Assembly: GCA_023259375.1 (NCBI GenBank)
Contig: JAHFQC010000036.1
Span: 1 to 42,056 of the forward strand
Reading direction: 5' to 3'
DNA: 42,056 bases
Origin: Alphaproteobacteria bacterium
GTDB lineage: Bacteria > Pseudomonadota > Alphaproteobacteria > Micropepsales > Micropepsaceae
The first letter of the stretch is position 1. Every line of letters begins with the position of its first letter. A program made the position numbers and the translations under genes. Below, in pieces: positions 1 through 7,522 of the stretch. The notes beneath the pieces are model-generated. The model was not told the origin of the DNA, searched no databases, and saw only the letters and a list, made by a program, of their open reading frames with translations.

Positions 1-399
1 ATCGTGGTGTGGATCCGGCAGATGTCGACCACCGAGCGCTCGGAAGCCATCGTGTTCTATTTCATGAGCGCCTGCGCCTTGAGCGGTTTGGTCGTGATGG
101 CATTCGACCACGTGGCGCTGTCGTGGACGCAAATCGGCTGGCTGGTGAGCTGCGGACTGTTCGGCGGCGTCGGCCAGGTGCTGATGACCTACTCCTATCG
201 CTACGGCGAACCCTCGCTGCTGGCGCCGTTCGACTATACCGCGATGGTCTGGGCCATGCTGCTCGGCTGGTTCGTGCTCGGCGAGCGGCCCGAAGCGATG
301 GTACTGACCGGCGCCGGCGTGGTGATCGCCTCAGGCCTTTTGATCGCTTGGCGCGAATACCGCCATCACGTCGAAATGCCGAACGAACAGATGACGTAG
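1..399 (+). CDS. EamA/DMT-family transporter, C-terminal fragment
   Basis: The reading frame is open at the left edge of the window, so only the last ~133 residues are seen. They contain about four hydrophobic segments in the pattern of the second EamA repeat: a helix with FYFMSACALSGLVVMAF, one around GWLVSCGLFGGVGQVL, the conserved TYSYRYGEPSLLAPFDYTA stretch, then WAMLLGWFVLGERP and a last helix ending in a basic tail. The motif in which a helix is followed by GE-P and then a final helix is typical of drug/metabolite transporters of the inner membrane. The substrate cannot be told. The N-terminal half and start codon lie outside the window. Confidence 0.85.
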   Translation: MVVWIRQMSTTERSEAIVFYFMSACALSGLVVMAFDHVALSWTQIGWLVSCGLFGGVGQVLMTYSYRYGEPSLLAPFDYTAMVWAMLLGWFVLGERPEAMVLTGAGVVIASGLLIAWREYRHHVEMPNEQMT

Positions 400-578
400 G
401 AAATCACCCGCAACAAGGGTGTTTCGCTAAAAAGCCGTCAAAAGCGCTCCCGACTTAGGGAAAATACCTACCAATTTTACCTCTTCTTTATCCAACCGAC
501 GCTATTCCTGGAGCGGTGACGCGCAGTCACTTTTCCGTAGAACAATTCTGGATTTCGCTCTCTACAAACGAGGCAGTA

Positions 579-1997
579 ATGCTGTTCCAGCGCCGCGATA
601 ACTCCGCGCAAGCCGTCCTAGACGCCCTCGACAATTCCCTCGCTATCATTGAGTTCACGCCGGACGGAAAAATCGTCCGCGCCAACAGCAATTTCTGCAA
701 CGCGCTCGGCTATTCCGCCGGCGAGATCATCGGCCAGCATCACAGCCTGTTCGTCGAACCGGCCTATGTGCAGACACCCGAATACCGCGCCTTCTGGGAC
801 AAGCTTCGTCGCGGCGAGTTCGATGCGCAGCAATACCTGCGTATCGGCAAGGGTGGGCGGCGCGTATGGATCCAGGCAACCTATAACCCGGTGCGCGGGC
901 CGGACGGCCGCATCGCGAAAGTCGTCAAAGTCGCGACCGACATCACCGCGCGTGTCAATGCCGTGCACACCGTCGGCAACGCCCTGGCCGATCTGGCCGA
1001 GGGCAAACTCGAACGGCGCATTTCCGAGGCTTTGCCTGCGGACCTGGAAAAGGTCCGGACCGATTTCAACAAGGCCGCCGAAGCCCTGCAGGACGCGCTC
1101 AGTCGCGTCGCCAGCAGCACCCACACGATCGCCAATGCCGCCAACGAAATCGGCAGCGCCTCCGACGACCTGTCGCATCGCACCGAACAGCAGGCGGCCT
1201 CGCTTGAGGAAACCGCTGCGGCGCTCGAGGAGATCACCGCGACCGTCAAGAAAACCGCCTCCAACGCCAAGGAAGCCTCGCACAGCGTGGCTGGCGCCAA
1301 GGACGCGGCCGAAAACGGCGGCCGCGTGGTCGAAACCGCGGTTCAGGCGATGGACGCTATTTCGCAGTCCTCCAGGCAGATCACCGACATCATCGGCGTC
1401 ATCGACGAGATCGCCTTCCAGACCAACCTGCTGGCCCTCAACGCCGGTGTCGAAGCGGCGCGTGCCGGCGAGGCCGGTAAGGGCTTTGCGGTCGTCGCAT
1501 CGGAAGTTCGGGCGCTGGCGCAGCGTTCTTCGGAAGCGGCCAAGCAGATCAAGGCGCTGATCAACACCTCGAGCGAGCAGGTCCGCGACGGCGAGAAATA
1601 CGTCGGCGAAACCGGCCAAGCCTTGAAGCAGATCATCGATAAGGTGCTGCATATCAACAGCCTTGTCGGTGAAATGGCCCAGGCCGCCGAACAGCAGGCC
1701 ACCGGCATCGAACAGGTCAACGCCGCCGTTGCCCAGATGGATCAGGCGACCCAGCAGAATGCGGCGATGGTCGAACAATCGACGGCCGCCGCCCGCAATC
1801 TAGCCGGAGAGACCGGCGCGCTCACCGAACTGGTCCATTTCTTCTCGGTCGGCGAGTCCGCCGCCTTGCGGCCCGTCGCAGCACCGCGGCCGACTGCACG
1901 GCCGGTACGCAAGACGGCTCCGGTCAAGCGCGCCGCGGTAGGCGGCAGCAGAGCCGCTGCAGCGCCTGCCGGCGACAGCGACTGGACCGAATTCTGA
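579..1997 (+). CDS. soluble PAS-domain methyl-accepting chemotaxis protein
   Basis: A cytoplasmic chemoreceptor of 472 aa. Residues ~13-125 form a PAS domain with its PAC motif ([21 protein letters not shown] ... VVKVATDIT). A HAMP-like linker and a methyl-accepting signalling domain follow. The hairpin tip is recognisable ([15 protein letters not shown] then [17 protein letters not shown]). The tip reads NAGVEAA where most receptors have NAAVEAA. There is no transmembrane segment, so it should sense an intracellular signal. After an Ala/Pro-rich linker the protein ends in DWTEF, which fits the xWxxF tether used to recruit CheR/CheB. I chose the ATG at 579, with an AGGCAG element just upstream, over an in-frame GTG at 516 that would add 21 residues without a good ribosome site. 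No che genes are nearby. Confidence 0.9.
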   Translation: MLFQRRDNSAQAVLDALDNSLAIIEFTPDGKIVRANSNFCNALGYSAGEIIGQHHSLFVEPAYVQTPEYRAFWDKLRRGEFDAQQYLRIGKGGRRVWIQATYNPVRGPDGRIAKVVKVATDITARVNAVHTVGNALADLAEGKLERRISEALPADLEKVRTDFNKAAEALQDALSRVASSTHTIANAANEIGSASDDLSHRTEQQAASLEETAAALEEITATVKKTASNAKEASHSVAGAKDAAENGGRVVETAVQAMDAISQSSRQITDIIGVIDEIAFQTNLLALNAGVEAARAGEAGKGFAVVASEVRALAQRSSEAAKQIKALINTSSEQVRDGEKYVGETGQALKQIIDKVLHINSLVGEMAQAAEQQATGIEQVNAAVAQMDQATQQNAAMVEQSTAAARNLAGETGALTELVHFFSVGESAALRPVAAPRPTARPVRKTAPVKRAAVGGSRAAAAPAGDSDWTEF

Positions 1998-2202
1998 CCA
2001 CACAAAGCGTGAACTGCCCGACGCGTTGCGCCCGGGCGGCACGACTTTGCGTTGATCGACACCTACGAAGTTCCCGATTGTTGCCGTTTTTTCATCCTGT
2101 CGCAGGTTGAAATACGACGTCCTGCTTCCTACTTCGGAAGTATGACGGCACTGCTTTACAAATCCGCTCATCGCGCCGGCCGTTTGGCCAAAGGCGAATA
2201 AT

Positions 2203-2225
2203 CCCGGACGCAACCCGCGTCCGGG
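2203..2225. other. perfect 9-bp hairpin upstream of the rnk-like gene
   Basis: CCCGGACGC and GCGTCCGGG flank the loop AACCC. The hairpin lies about 65 bases before the start of the Rnk-like gene and ~205 bases after the chemoreceptor gene. No T-run follows on the plus strand, so it is more likely a leader structure or a Rho-type end than an intrinsic terminator. The rest of 1998-2289 holds no gene I can support. Confidence 0.4.
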
Positions 2226-2289
2226 GTGCCCGCCATTCCTCCAAAACGATCCGACCACCGTGCCGCATCTGCGCGCGAGGAGACACGCG

Positions 2290-2631
2290 ATGAAAACCAT
2301 CACGACGCTGCCACCTGTTTCATCCCACGATGCGAATCCGAGAGTCTTTCTGCGCCAGCCGCAAGGCGACCAAGGCGTCGTCAATCTCGGCGAGGCCGTG
2401 ATCTATCGCGACCAGAAGACCGGACGGACGCGGCGCGTTCGGGTGGTGCTGCCGCAGGACGTCGACACGGAACGCGGCCACATCTCGGTCTATTCGCCGG
2501 TCGGGGCCGCGCTGATGGGACTGCATGTCGGCCAGAGCGCCGACTGGGAAGACCGTCGCGGCAACCGCCGCACGCTGCATGTCGTCGGCATCGAAGACAA
2601 TCTCGAGCCGGTGGGCTATCTGAATGTTTAA
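2290..2631 (+). CDS. rnk: Rnk / GreA-GreB C-terminal domain protein
   Basis: 113 aa, matching the C-terminal (FKBP-like) domain of transcript-cleavage factors GreA/GreB as found in Rnk, the 'regulator of nucleoside diphosphate kinase'. Visible family features are the GEAVIYRDQKTGRTRRVRVV strand region and YSPVGAALMGLHVGQ, the equivalent of the SP-G-ALLG motif in GreA. The N-terminal coiled coil that Gre factors push into the RNA polymerase secondary channel is absent, as in Rnk. The ATG at 2290 is preceded by AGGAG at a good distance. An upstream in-frame GTG at 2260 is less likely. It stands alone. Its role in controlling Ndk or RNA polymerase is inferred from the family. Confidence 0.75.
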   Translation: MKTITTLPPVSSHDANPRVFLRQPQGDQGVVNLGEAVIYRDQKTGRTRRVRVVLPQDVDTERGHISVYSPVGAALMGLHVGQSADWEDRRGNRRTLHVVGIEDNLEPVGYLNV

Positions 2632-2636
2632 TTGTC

Positions 2637-2700
2637 GCGCTTTCGGACGGAAAACCGGATGCCGCCGAATACGCTGGCGCTACCGGCTCCTGAAAGCGCT
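2637..2700. repeat. degenerate Rhizobiales-type palindromic repeat
   Basis: GCGCTTTCGGACGGAAAACCGG at the left end and CCTGAAAGCGC at the right end are inverted with respect to each other. Both resemble the element at 4814-4861 (GCGCTTTCCGGAAAA ... GAAAGCGC). It sits exactly between two convergent genes (stops at 2631 and 2708), where its hairpin may act as a two-way terminator. The family call rests on recall of similar repeats in rhizobial-type genomes. Confidence 0.5.
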
Positions 2701-2707
2701 TTAGCGG

Positions 2708-3217
2708 CTACAGGACCTCGCCGACACCGACCACATAGTTCTTGCCGCGGCGCTCGGCGCATTTGGGACAGGTGGTGTAGTAGAAGAACAGGCGGCCCAT
2801 GGTGTGGCCCATATCCTCGATGTCGCTGCGCATCTCGCCGACCCAGACGTAGGCGTCGCGATAAGGGCCTTCGAACACGCGGGTGACGAAATCACCGGTG
2901 AGCGTAACATTGTCGAGGCCGGGCACGTCTTTGGTGACGCTGAAGAAGTGCTCGCCGTGCCACGCCGAGGAATCGTCGGACAGGATGACGAATTCGCGGT
3001 CGTCGGCACCGGACTGCTTGATCGCCTCCCAGGTGCGCGCAAAAACCGGCCCCATGTCGAGCGGGATATGCATCGCACTGTGCGTCTTCGCCCGCACAAA
3101 ACGCCGCTCGCGGAAATGCAGATCGAGATTGTCCCACGGCTTGGGATCGAAAGCGGGACAGCAGCACCCCGGTTCGAGCTTGGAAAAGTCCGTCACCGGA
3201 AGGCGGTTCGGTTCCAT
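2708..3217 (-). CDS. conserved Cys-containing protein of unknown function, last gene of the aminomutase operon
   Basis: 169 aa from the ATG at 3217, which has a GGGGG ribosome-site-like run upstream. An alternative GTG at 3253 overlaps the stop of the preceding gene and would give 181 aa. Features seen are a CCC cluster followed by PAFDPKPWD near the N-terminus, an AMHIPLDMGPVF segment, VFEGPYRDAYVW, and a C-terminal CPKC pair followed by KNYVVG. Two cysteine groups at opposite ends suggest a metal site or a disulphide. I recall similar proteins in bacteria and archaea, usually labelled only 'hydrolase', but no catalytic motif convinces me. There is no signal peptide. Its place as the last cistron of a coupled operon suggests a role in the same pathway. 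Confidence 0.7.
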   Translation of the reverse strand: MEPNRLPVTDFSKLEPGCCCPAFDPKPWDNLDLHFRERRFVRAKTHSAMHIPLDMGPVFARTWEAIKQSGADDREFVILSDDSSAWHGEHFFSVTKDVPGLDNVTLTGDFVTRVFEGPYRDAYVWVGEMRSDIEDMGHTMGRLFFYYTTCPKCAERRGKNYVVGVGEVL

Positions 3218-3246
3218 GCCATACCCCCACGAATAACGCTGCGATT

Positions 3247-3846
3247 TTAGCACAATTGCGATTTCGCCGCCTCAGGCCCTCGCGCGATTGCGTCGAGTTC
3301 GGTTACGAAGCCATTACCGAAATAGGTGAGCAGCTCGCCGCGAACCCCTTGATACAGCGTGAGACCTTCGCCGCGGCAAACCAGCGTCCGGTCGAGGACT
3401 TCCGCTGACGGCACCAGGGCTCCACGTTCGAATGTGACCGGAAACAGTGTCGAAACCAGCGGTTTGAAGCGGTGGTAGTCGAGACCATGCGCGAGGCACC
3501 ACGCATGAATGCGGCAGCCGCGGGCCTTGTCGGCGAACACGCATTTGCCATTGCGCGCGGCAGTGCGGCCGTAGGCTCCGGACGGAAATTCCGAGTCAGA
3601 CACGGTTTCACCTGCAAACCAGTCTGCTTGCGTCACACCGACAAAGGCTTCGAAGTCAGGCCCTAGCGTGCGAAGCGCCGCCATGTTCGCGGCATCGATA
3701 TCGACGCCGTAGGAGCAGCACTGATCGTCACAGAAGCCGCAGTCCATGCAGGCAGCAAAATAGCGAAGCGTGAAAATCCGCTCGTCGACGCGATCGATTA
3801 CCGGCGCACCGGGCCCGCACGGGTACGAACGCGACAGGAGAATCAC
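3247..3846 (-). CDS. cysteine-cluster (YkgJ-like) protein
   Basis: 199 aa. The GTG start at 3846 overlaps the TGA of the upstream ligase in a GTGA junction. Upstream in-frame starts exist but would run deep into the ligase gene. The N-terminal third has a dense cluster with C33, C36, C39 and then CC at 43-44 (MDCGFCDDQCCSYGVDID). Later cysteines occur in KCVFADKARGCRIHAWC. This spacing resembles the zinc/iron-chelating YkgJ-type cluster proteins, so an Fe-S or zinc site is likely. The chemistry is unknown. In the operon it follows two ATP-grasp ligases and a radical SAM enzyme, so an accessory redox, metal-delivery or scaffold role is possible but inferred. Confidence 0.7.
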   Translation of the reverse strand: MILLSRSYPCGPGAPVIDRVDERIFTLRYFAACMDCGFCDDQCCSYGVDIDAANMAALRTLGPDFEAFVGVTQADWFAGETVSDSEFPSGAYGRTAARNGKCVFADKARGCRIHAWCLAHGLDYHRFKPLVSTLFPVTFERGALVPSAEVLDRTLVCRGEGLTLYQGVRGELLTYFGNGFVTELDAIARGPEAAKSQLC

Positions 3847-4808
3847 CGCACCGCTTCCTTGACAATGCCCTCCACCAGATCGGCATAAGAAAGCCCGGCC
3901 TCGTTGGCGGCGGCGATCAGGCCCGCATCGGGCGCAATGCCGGGGTTGGGATTGATTTCGAGGATTTGCGGACGCCCATCCATGTCGACACGGAAATCGA
4001 CCCGCGCGGTGCCGCGGCAGGCGAACAGCTCCCAGCACTCCTCGCACAGAAAACGCAATTCGCGCGCCAGCGCCGGCTCGCGATATTCGAGTCCGAAGCG
4101 GCGCACCGTCTTCACGGATTCGAACGAGGCGTCGTCCCATTTGGCGTTGTAGCCGACGATGCGCGGCCGCTCGACCGGCCAGCCGACGAACATCATCTCG
4201 GCCATCGGCAAAATGTGCGGCTCGCCGTTCTGTTCGATGATCGCAATATTGAACTCGCGCCCGTCGACGAATTCCTCGGCGAACCAGCGGCCGCCGAACT
4301 TGGCCGCACACACCGCAGCGCGTGCTTCCACATCGGGGGCCTCGACCACGGCGCCGTCATCGAGCCCGACCGAGGCATCCTCGTCGGCGCATTTGACGAT
4401 CCAGCGTCCAGCGCCCAATCCATTCCACTGTGGCGACTCGGCCCAGGCCGGCGTCGGCAGCCCCGCGTCGCGCAGCAGCGTCTTGGTACGCGGCTTGTCG
4501 CCGGTAAGGATCAGCGAACGCGCCCCGGCGCCGGTGAACGGCACCCCGATTTCGGCCAGCATCTGCGGCGCCAGATACGCCAGCCGGCCCTCGCCTTCGA
4601 TGCCTTCGACCAGATTGAACACGACGTCGGGCCGATGCGGAGTCACCAGTTTGCGCAAGGCTTCGCGATCGTTGAGGAACGACGCCAACGGCGCAGTGTG
4701 TCCGCGCGAAACGAGCGCGTCGGCAATGGCGCGGGCGGCAATCAGCGTGTCCTGATCTTCCGGCGGAGCGTCGGGTGGCACGTCGGAATGAAGGACCAGG
4801 ATTTTCAT
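3843..4808 (-). CDS. ATP-grasp ligase B (D-Ala-D-Ala ligase superfamily)
   Basis: 321 aa, a full-length ATP-grasp enzyme. The N-terminal domain begins MKILVLHSD and has the FNLVEGIEGEGR region near 64-75 and the PFTGAGARSLILTGDK turn that marks D-Ala-D-Ala-ligase relatives. The ATP-binding lysine sits in RWIVKCADEDASVG (~135-148). The metal-binding segment is DFRVDMDGRPQILEINPNPG (~271-290), with E284 and N286. Such enzymes join a carboxylate to an amine through an acyl phosphate. Its start overlaps the end of ligase A by ATGA and its stop overlaps the next gene by GTGA. It is clearly different from ligase A, so the two probably act in succession. No cell-wall gene is near, so a housekeeping Ddl is unlikely. 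Confidence 0.85.
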   Translation of the reverse strand: MKILVLHSDVPPDAPPEDQDTLIAARAIADALVSRGHTAPLASFLNDREALRKLVTPHRPDVVFNLVEGIEGEGRLAYLAPQMLAEIGVPFTGAGARSLILTGDKPRTKTLLRDAGLPTPAWAESPQWNGLGAGRWIVKCADEDASVGLDDGAVVEAPDVEARAAVCAAKFGGRWFAEEFVDGREFNIAIIEQNGEPHILPMAEMMFVGWPVERPRIVGYNAKWDDASFESVKTVRRFGLEYREPALARELRFLCEECWELFACRGTARVDFRVDMDGRPQILEINPNPGIAPDAGLIAAANEAGLSYADLVEGIVKEAVR

Positions 4809-5848
4809 CGTTCAAAGCGCTTTCCGGAAAAGTGGAAACTGGTTTTCCGCCAGAAAGCGCGTCCATCAAGCTGCGGGTTGCGTTTGAAGAACGACGCCAT
4901 GAAACGGCCGATGAGATCGTTATAGGTGATGCCGACCATGTCCGCGATCAGGCAGAGATCGGAAAAGCCGGGATTCAATCCGGCGAGCGGATTGACCTCG
5001 ATGAACTGCGGCTGGCCCGACGCATCGCAGCGCACATCGATCCGCCCGCCATCGCGGCAGCGCAGTGCCCGCCACGCCTGGAGCGCGACCGTGCCCGCGG
5101 CTTCGGCATATTCGGGCGGCGCCAGCTTGATGGCGAGCTTGTCTTCCCATTCTTCCTGCTTGTTTTCGAAGCCGTAGCCGGAACCGACATAACCGGCCAG
5201 CGGCACGATTTCGCTGACACCCAACACTTCGGCGCCCGCACCGGTACCGGTAATGCCGACAGTGAACTCGCGCCCCGGCAGGAAGGTCTCGACCAGCACC
5301 GGCTGGGCAAAGCGCTTCAAGAGATCGGCAGCCGTAGCTTTCAAGGCGGCGGCATCCTCCACGCGTGAATTGCGGTCGACGCCTTTGCCCGAGCCTTCCG
5401 CCACCGGTTTCAGAAACAACGGATACGGCAGATCAATGCCATCGGCATCGGCGGACGTTTCGATCACCGCAAAGTCCGGCGTCGGCACCCCGGCATCGCG
5501 CACGATGCGTTTGCACATTGCTTTGTCGAGGCTGACCGCCAGCGTTAGCGTGTCGGAGAAGACGTAGGGAATGTCGTAGGCTTCCAAAAGCGCCGGCACC
5601 TGCGCCTCGCGCCCCAGCCCCTTCACGCATTCGCAGAAATTGAACACGCCATCCCAGCGCTCGCCCGCAACCAGCCGCTCGGCCAGCCGCTTCACCGTGC
5701 CGATCCGCACCGGCTCCAGGCCCAGCGCAACAAGCGCCTCGCAAATCGCTGCGATGGTGCGTTCGCTGTCGAACTCGGCGGCGTCTTCTTCGCTCCATCC
5801 TTGGGCGAGATAGTCGCTCTTGAGGTCGTAGGTGACCCCGATGCGCAT
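4805..5848 (-). CDS. ATP-grasp ligase A (D-Ala-D-Ala ligase superfamily)
   Basis: 347 aa, directly after the aminomutase gene (15 bp gap) and overlapping ligase B by ATGA. The N-terminal domain begins MRIGVTYDLKSDY. WDGVFNFCECVKGLGREAQV and YVFSDTLTLAVSLDK correspond to the substrate- and nucleotide-binding turns of Ddl-like enzymes. The ATP-binding lysine is in YPLFLKPVAEGSGKG (~142-156), and the metal site is FIEVNPLAGLNPG (~282-294; E284, N286). It should form an amide bond from an amino acid or small peptide using ATP. The last 18 residues (330-347) are encoded entirely by a palindromic repeat (4814-4861), so the native protein probably ended near residue 329 before the insertion. Confidence 0.85.
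   Translation of the reverse strand: MRIGVTYDLKSDYLAQGWSEEDAAEFDSERTIAAICEALVALGLEPVRIGTVKRLAERLVAGERWDGVFNFCECVKGLGREAQVPALLEAYDIPYVFSDTLTLAVSLDKAMCKRIVRDAGVPTPDFAVIETSADADGIDLPYPLFLKPVAEGSGKGVDRNSRVEDAAALKATAADLLKRFAQPVLVETFLPGREFTVGITGTGAGAEVLGVSEIVPLAGYVGSGYGFENKQEEWEDKLAIKLAPPEYAEAAGTVALQAWRALRCRDGGRIDVRCDASGQPQFIEVNPLAGLNPGFSDLCLIADMVGITYNDLIGRFMASFFKRNPQLDGRAFWRKTSFHFSGKRFER
4814..4861. repeat. palindromic repeat inside the 3' end of ligase A
   Basis: GCGCTTTCCGGAAAA at 4817 and TTTTCCGCCAGAAAGCGC ending at 4860 form an imperfect palindrome around a short GTGGAAACTGG centre. The element resembles dispersed palindromes known from Hyphomicrobiales genomes. It supplies the last codons and the stop of ligase A and overlaps no other coding sequence except the junction with ligase B. 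Confidence 0.65.
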
Positions 5849-5863
5849 GGGGTGATCCGCTCG

Positions 5864-7135
5864 TTATGATTTGTTGCCCAGCGTCCCGCCGGGATCAGGA
5901 TAGCTGTAGGTCTTGCCTTCGAAATTCTTGAGCAGCAGCTTGTCGCCGTCGCGGCCGACGATATTGTCGGGCGCAATCTGGATTTTGCCGCCGCCGCCGG
6001 GCGCGTCGATGGCGAAGATCGGTGTGGCGTAGCCGGTGGTGTGGCCGCGCAGCGCCTTGATGATCTCCAGCCCCTTCGCCACGTCGCCGCGGAAATGCGC
6101 CGAGCCGCGGATCGGATCGCAGGCATAGAGATAATACGGCTTCACCCGGCAGGTGAGCAGGCCCTGCATCAGCGGCACCATCACGGCGGGATCGTCGTTG
6201 ATGTTTTTGAGCAGCACCGTTTGCGAGCCGAGCGGAATGCCGGCGTCGGCCAGCCGCCCGGTGGCTTCGCGCATTTCGGCCGTCAACTCCTTGGGATGAG
6301 TGACGTGCAGGCTGATGAACAGCGGATGATGCTTCTTCAGCATCTTGGCGAAGTCTTTGGTGATCCGCTGCGGCAGCACGATCGGCATCTTGGTGCCGAT
6401 GCGCAGGAATTCGACATGCTTGATGGCGCGCAGCCGCGTCAGCAACCAATCGAGCTTCTCGTCGCCGATGGTGAAGGGATCGCCCCCCGACAGCAGCACA
6501 TCGCGGATCTCGGTATGATATTCGATGTAGGCGAGCGCTGCGTCCCACTGCTTCATGGCGAACTGGTATTCGCCGCCGGGATTGCCGACCACGCGGGCGC
6601 GAGTGCAATAGCGGCAATAGGTCGAGCAGGTGCCGGTGGTCAGGAACAGGACGCGGTCGGGGTAGCGGTGAACGATGCCGGGGACCGGGCTGTCATGATC
6701 CTCGCCGAGCGGGTCGTCGGCTTCGCCCGGCGTGAAGAGATATTCGTCGCCGGTCATCACATGGGTACGACGCAAGGGTTCCGACGGATCGTCGAGCCCC
6801 ATCAGCGAGGCGTAATACGGCGTGATGCCGACCGGCAGCGAGCCTTCGTGGCGCGCCACGGCGTCGCGTTCGTCGGGGGAGAGGGTGAAAATCCGGGAGA
6901 GTTCGGCGCCGTTGCGGATGCGGGAGCGCATCTGCCAGCGCCAGTCGTTCCATTCGGCGGTCGAGGTGCCGGGGAAGAAGCGGCGATAAAACGCCTTGGT
7001 CTGAGAGTTGACGGGAAAACGAAGAGCGGCCCGGCTGGGCTTGGTCGGCGCAATCTTGAATGGGGACGCCGGTGTATCCGGATCCGGCCGTTGCGGAGGC
7101 TTGAGGTCATGCCCCCGCAGTGCTTGGAGACTCAT
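5864..7135 (-). CDS. kamA: lysine 2,3-aminomutase-like radical SAM enzyme (KamA family)
   Basis: 423 aa from the ATG at 7135. It is predicted to interconvert lysine, or a close analogue, and its beta-isomer using S-adenosylmethionine, a [4Fe-4S] cluster and PLP. The radical SAM motif CSTYCRYC is at ~170-177. The two aspartates that bind the lysine side-chain amine in clostridial KamA (Asp293, Asp330) have equivalents D340 in ACDPIRG and D377 in AIDAPGGGGK, with the same 37-residue spacing. K384 in that GGGGK matches the PLP lysine. Glutamate mutases change these aspartates, so lysine is favoured. The length fits KamA (~416) and is too long for EpmB. The ATG at 7135 has GAGACGG upstream and suits the promoter at 7213-7241; ATG 7189 or TTG 7201 are alternatives. 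First gene of the operon. Confidence 0.85.
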   Translation of the reverse strand: MSLQALRGHDLKPPQRPDPDTPASPFKIAPTKPSRAALRFPVNSQTKAFYRRFFPGTSTAEWNDWRWQMRSRIRNGAELSRIFTLSPDERDAVARHEGSLPVGITPYYASLMGLDDPSEPLRRTHVMTGDEYLFTPGEADDPLGEDHDSPVPGIVHRYPDRVLFLTTGTCSTYCRYCTRARVVGNPGGEYQFAMKQWDAALAYIEYHTEIRDVLLSGGDPFTIGDEKLDWLLTRLRAIKHVEFLRIGTKMPIVLPQRITKDFAKMLKKHHPLFISLHVTHPKELTAEMREATGRLADAGIPLGSQTVLLKNINDDPAVMVPLMQGLLTCRVKPYYLYACDPIRGSAHFRGDVAKGLEIIKALRGHTTGYATPIFAIDAPGGGGKIQIAPDNIVGRDGDKLLLKNFEGKTYSYPDPGGTLGNKS

Positions 7136-7212
7136 CGCCGTCTCAATGACGCGATTGCGATCCGTGCGAAAGCCACAACGGTCTTTCATCACCGGGTGCA
7201 ACGTTCGTTGCG

Positions 7213-7241
7213 ATAATTAGTTCGTTGCCGCCATCCGTCAA
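7213..7241 (-). promoter_or_regulatory. candidate sigma70-type promoter of the kamA operon
   Basis: Read on the minus strand, TTGACG (7241-7236) is followed by a 17-bp spacer and AATTAT (7218-7213). Transcription would start near 7205, giving a ~70-base leader to the ATG at 7135. The spacing is ideal and the -10 matches TATAAT at 4 of 6 positions. No operator-like dyad is obvious between this promoter and the palindrome at 7272-7482. Confidence 0.5.
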
Positions 7242-7271
7242 GTGAAAGCGAGGGAAGGGAAGCGGGGCCGC

Positions 7272-7482
7272 CTCTCTCTGCCCCCGCGCGCGACACGATC
7301 TCTATGCCGGCACTCAAAGCGCGGGGGAGCGGGTAGCGACAGCGTGGTCCGCGCGCATCGCGTCAGCGAAACGCCGAAGGGGGGCTTATGAAAGCGCGAG
7401 CCCCCTTTCCCGCTTGCGCGGGACTTCCCCCACGGTCTCAGTGCCGAGGTAGAGAGTTTTGCGCCCGCGGGGGCAGAAAGAG
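7272..7482. repeat. 211-bp imperfect palindromic element with an internal hairpin (MITE-like)
   Basis: The arms at ~7272-7325 and ~7420-7482 are reverse complements at roughly three of four positions. CTCTCTCTGCCCCCGCG at the left outer end pairs with CGCGGGGGCAGAAAGAG at the right, and CGGCACT pairs with AGTGCCG further in. At the centre AAGGGGGGCT (7377-7386) pairs with AGCCCCCTTT (7399-7408) in a 10-bp hairpin. It fills most of the 387-bp gap between the glycosyltransferase stop and the kamA start. I see no coding sequence in it and no flanking direct repeat that I can be sure of. Confidence 0.55.
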
Positions 7483-7522
7483 ATACGCAGAAAACCCGAT
7501 GATTAAAGCTTTTCCCGCACCC

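Noticed and set aside
5864..7135. EpmB (EF-P beta-lysylation) as the identity of the aminomutase
   Set aside because: It is too long, keeps the C-terminal part and both lysine-binding aspartates of KamA, and no epmA is adjacent.
6041..7216. A 391-residue plus-strand frame
   Set aside because: Antisense to the radical SAM gene, whose CxxxCxxC, PLP lysine and substrate aspartates are all on the minus strand.
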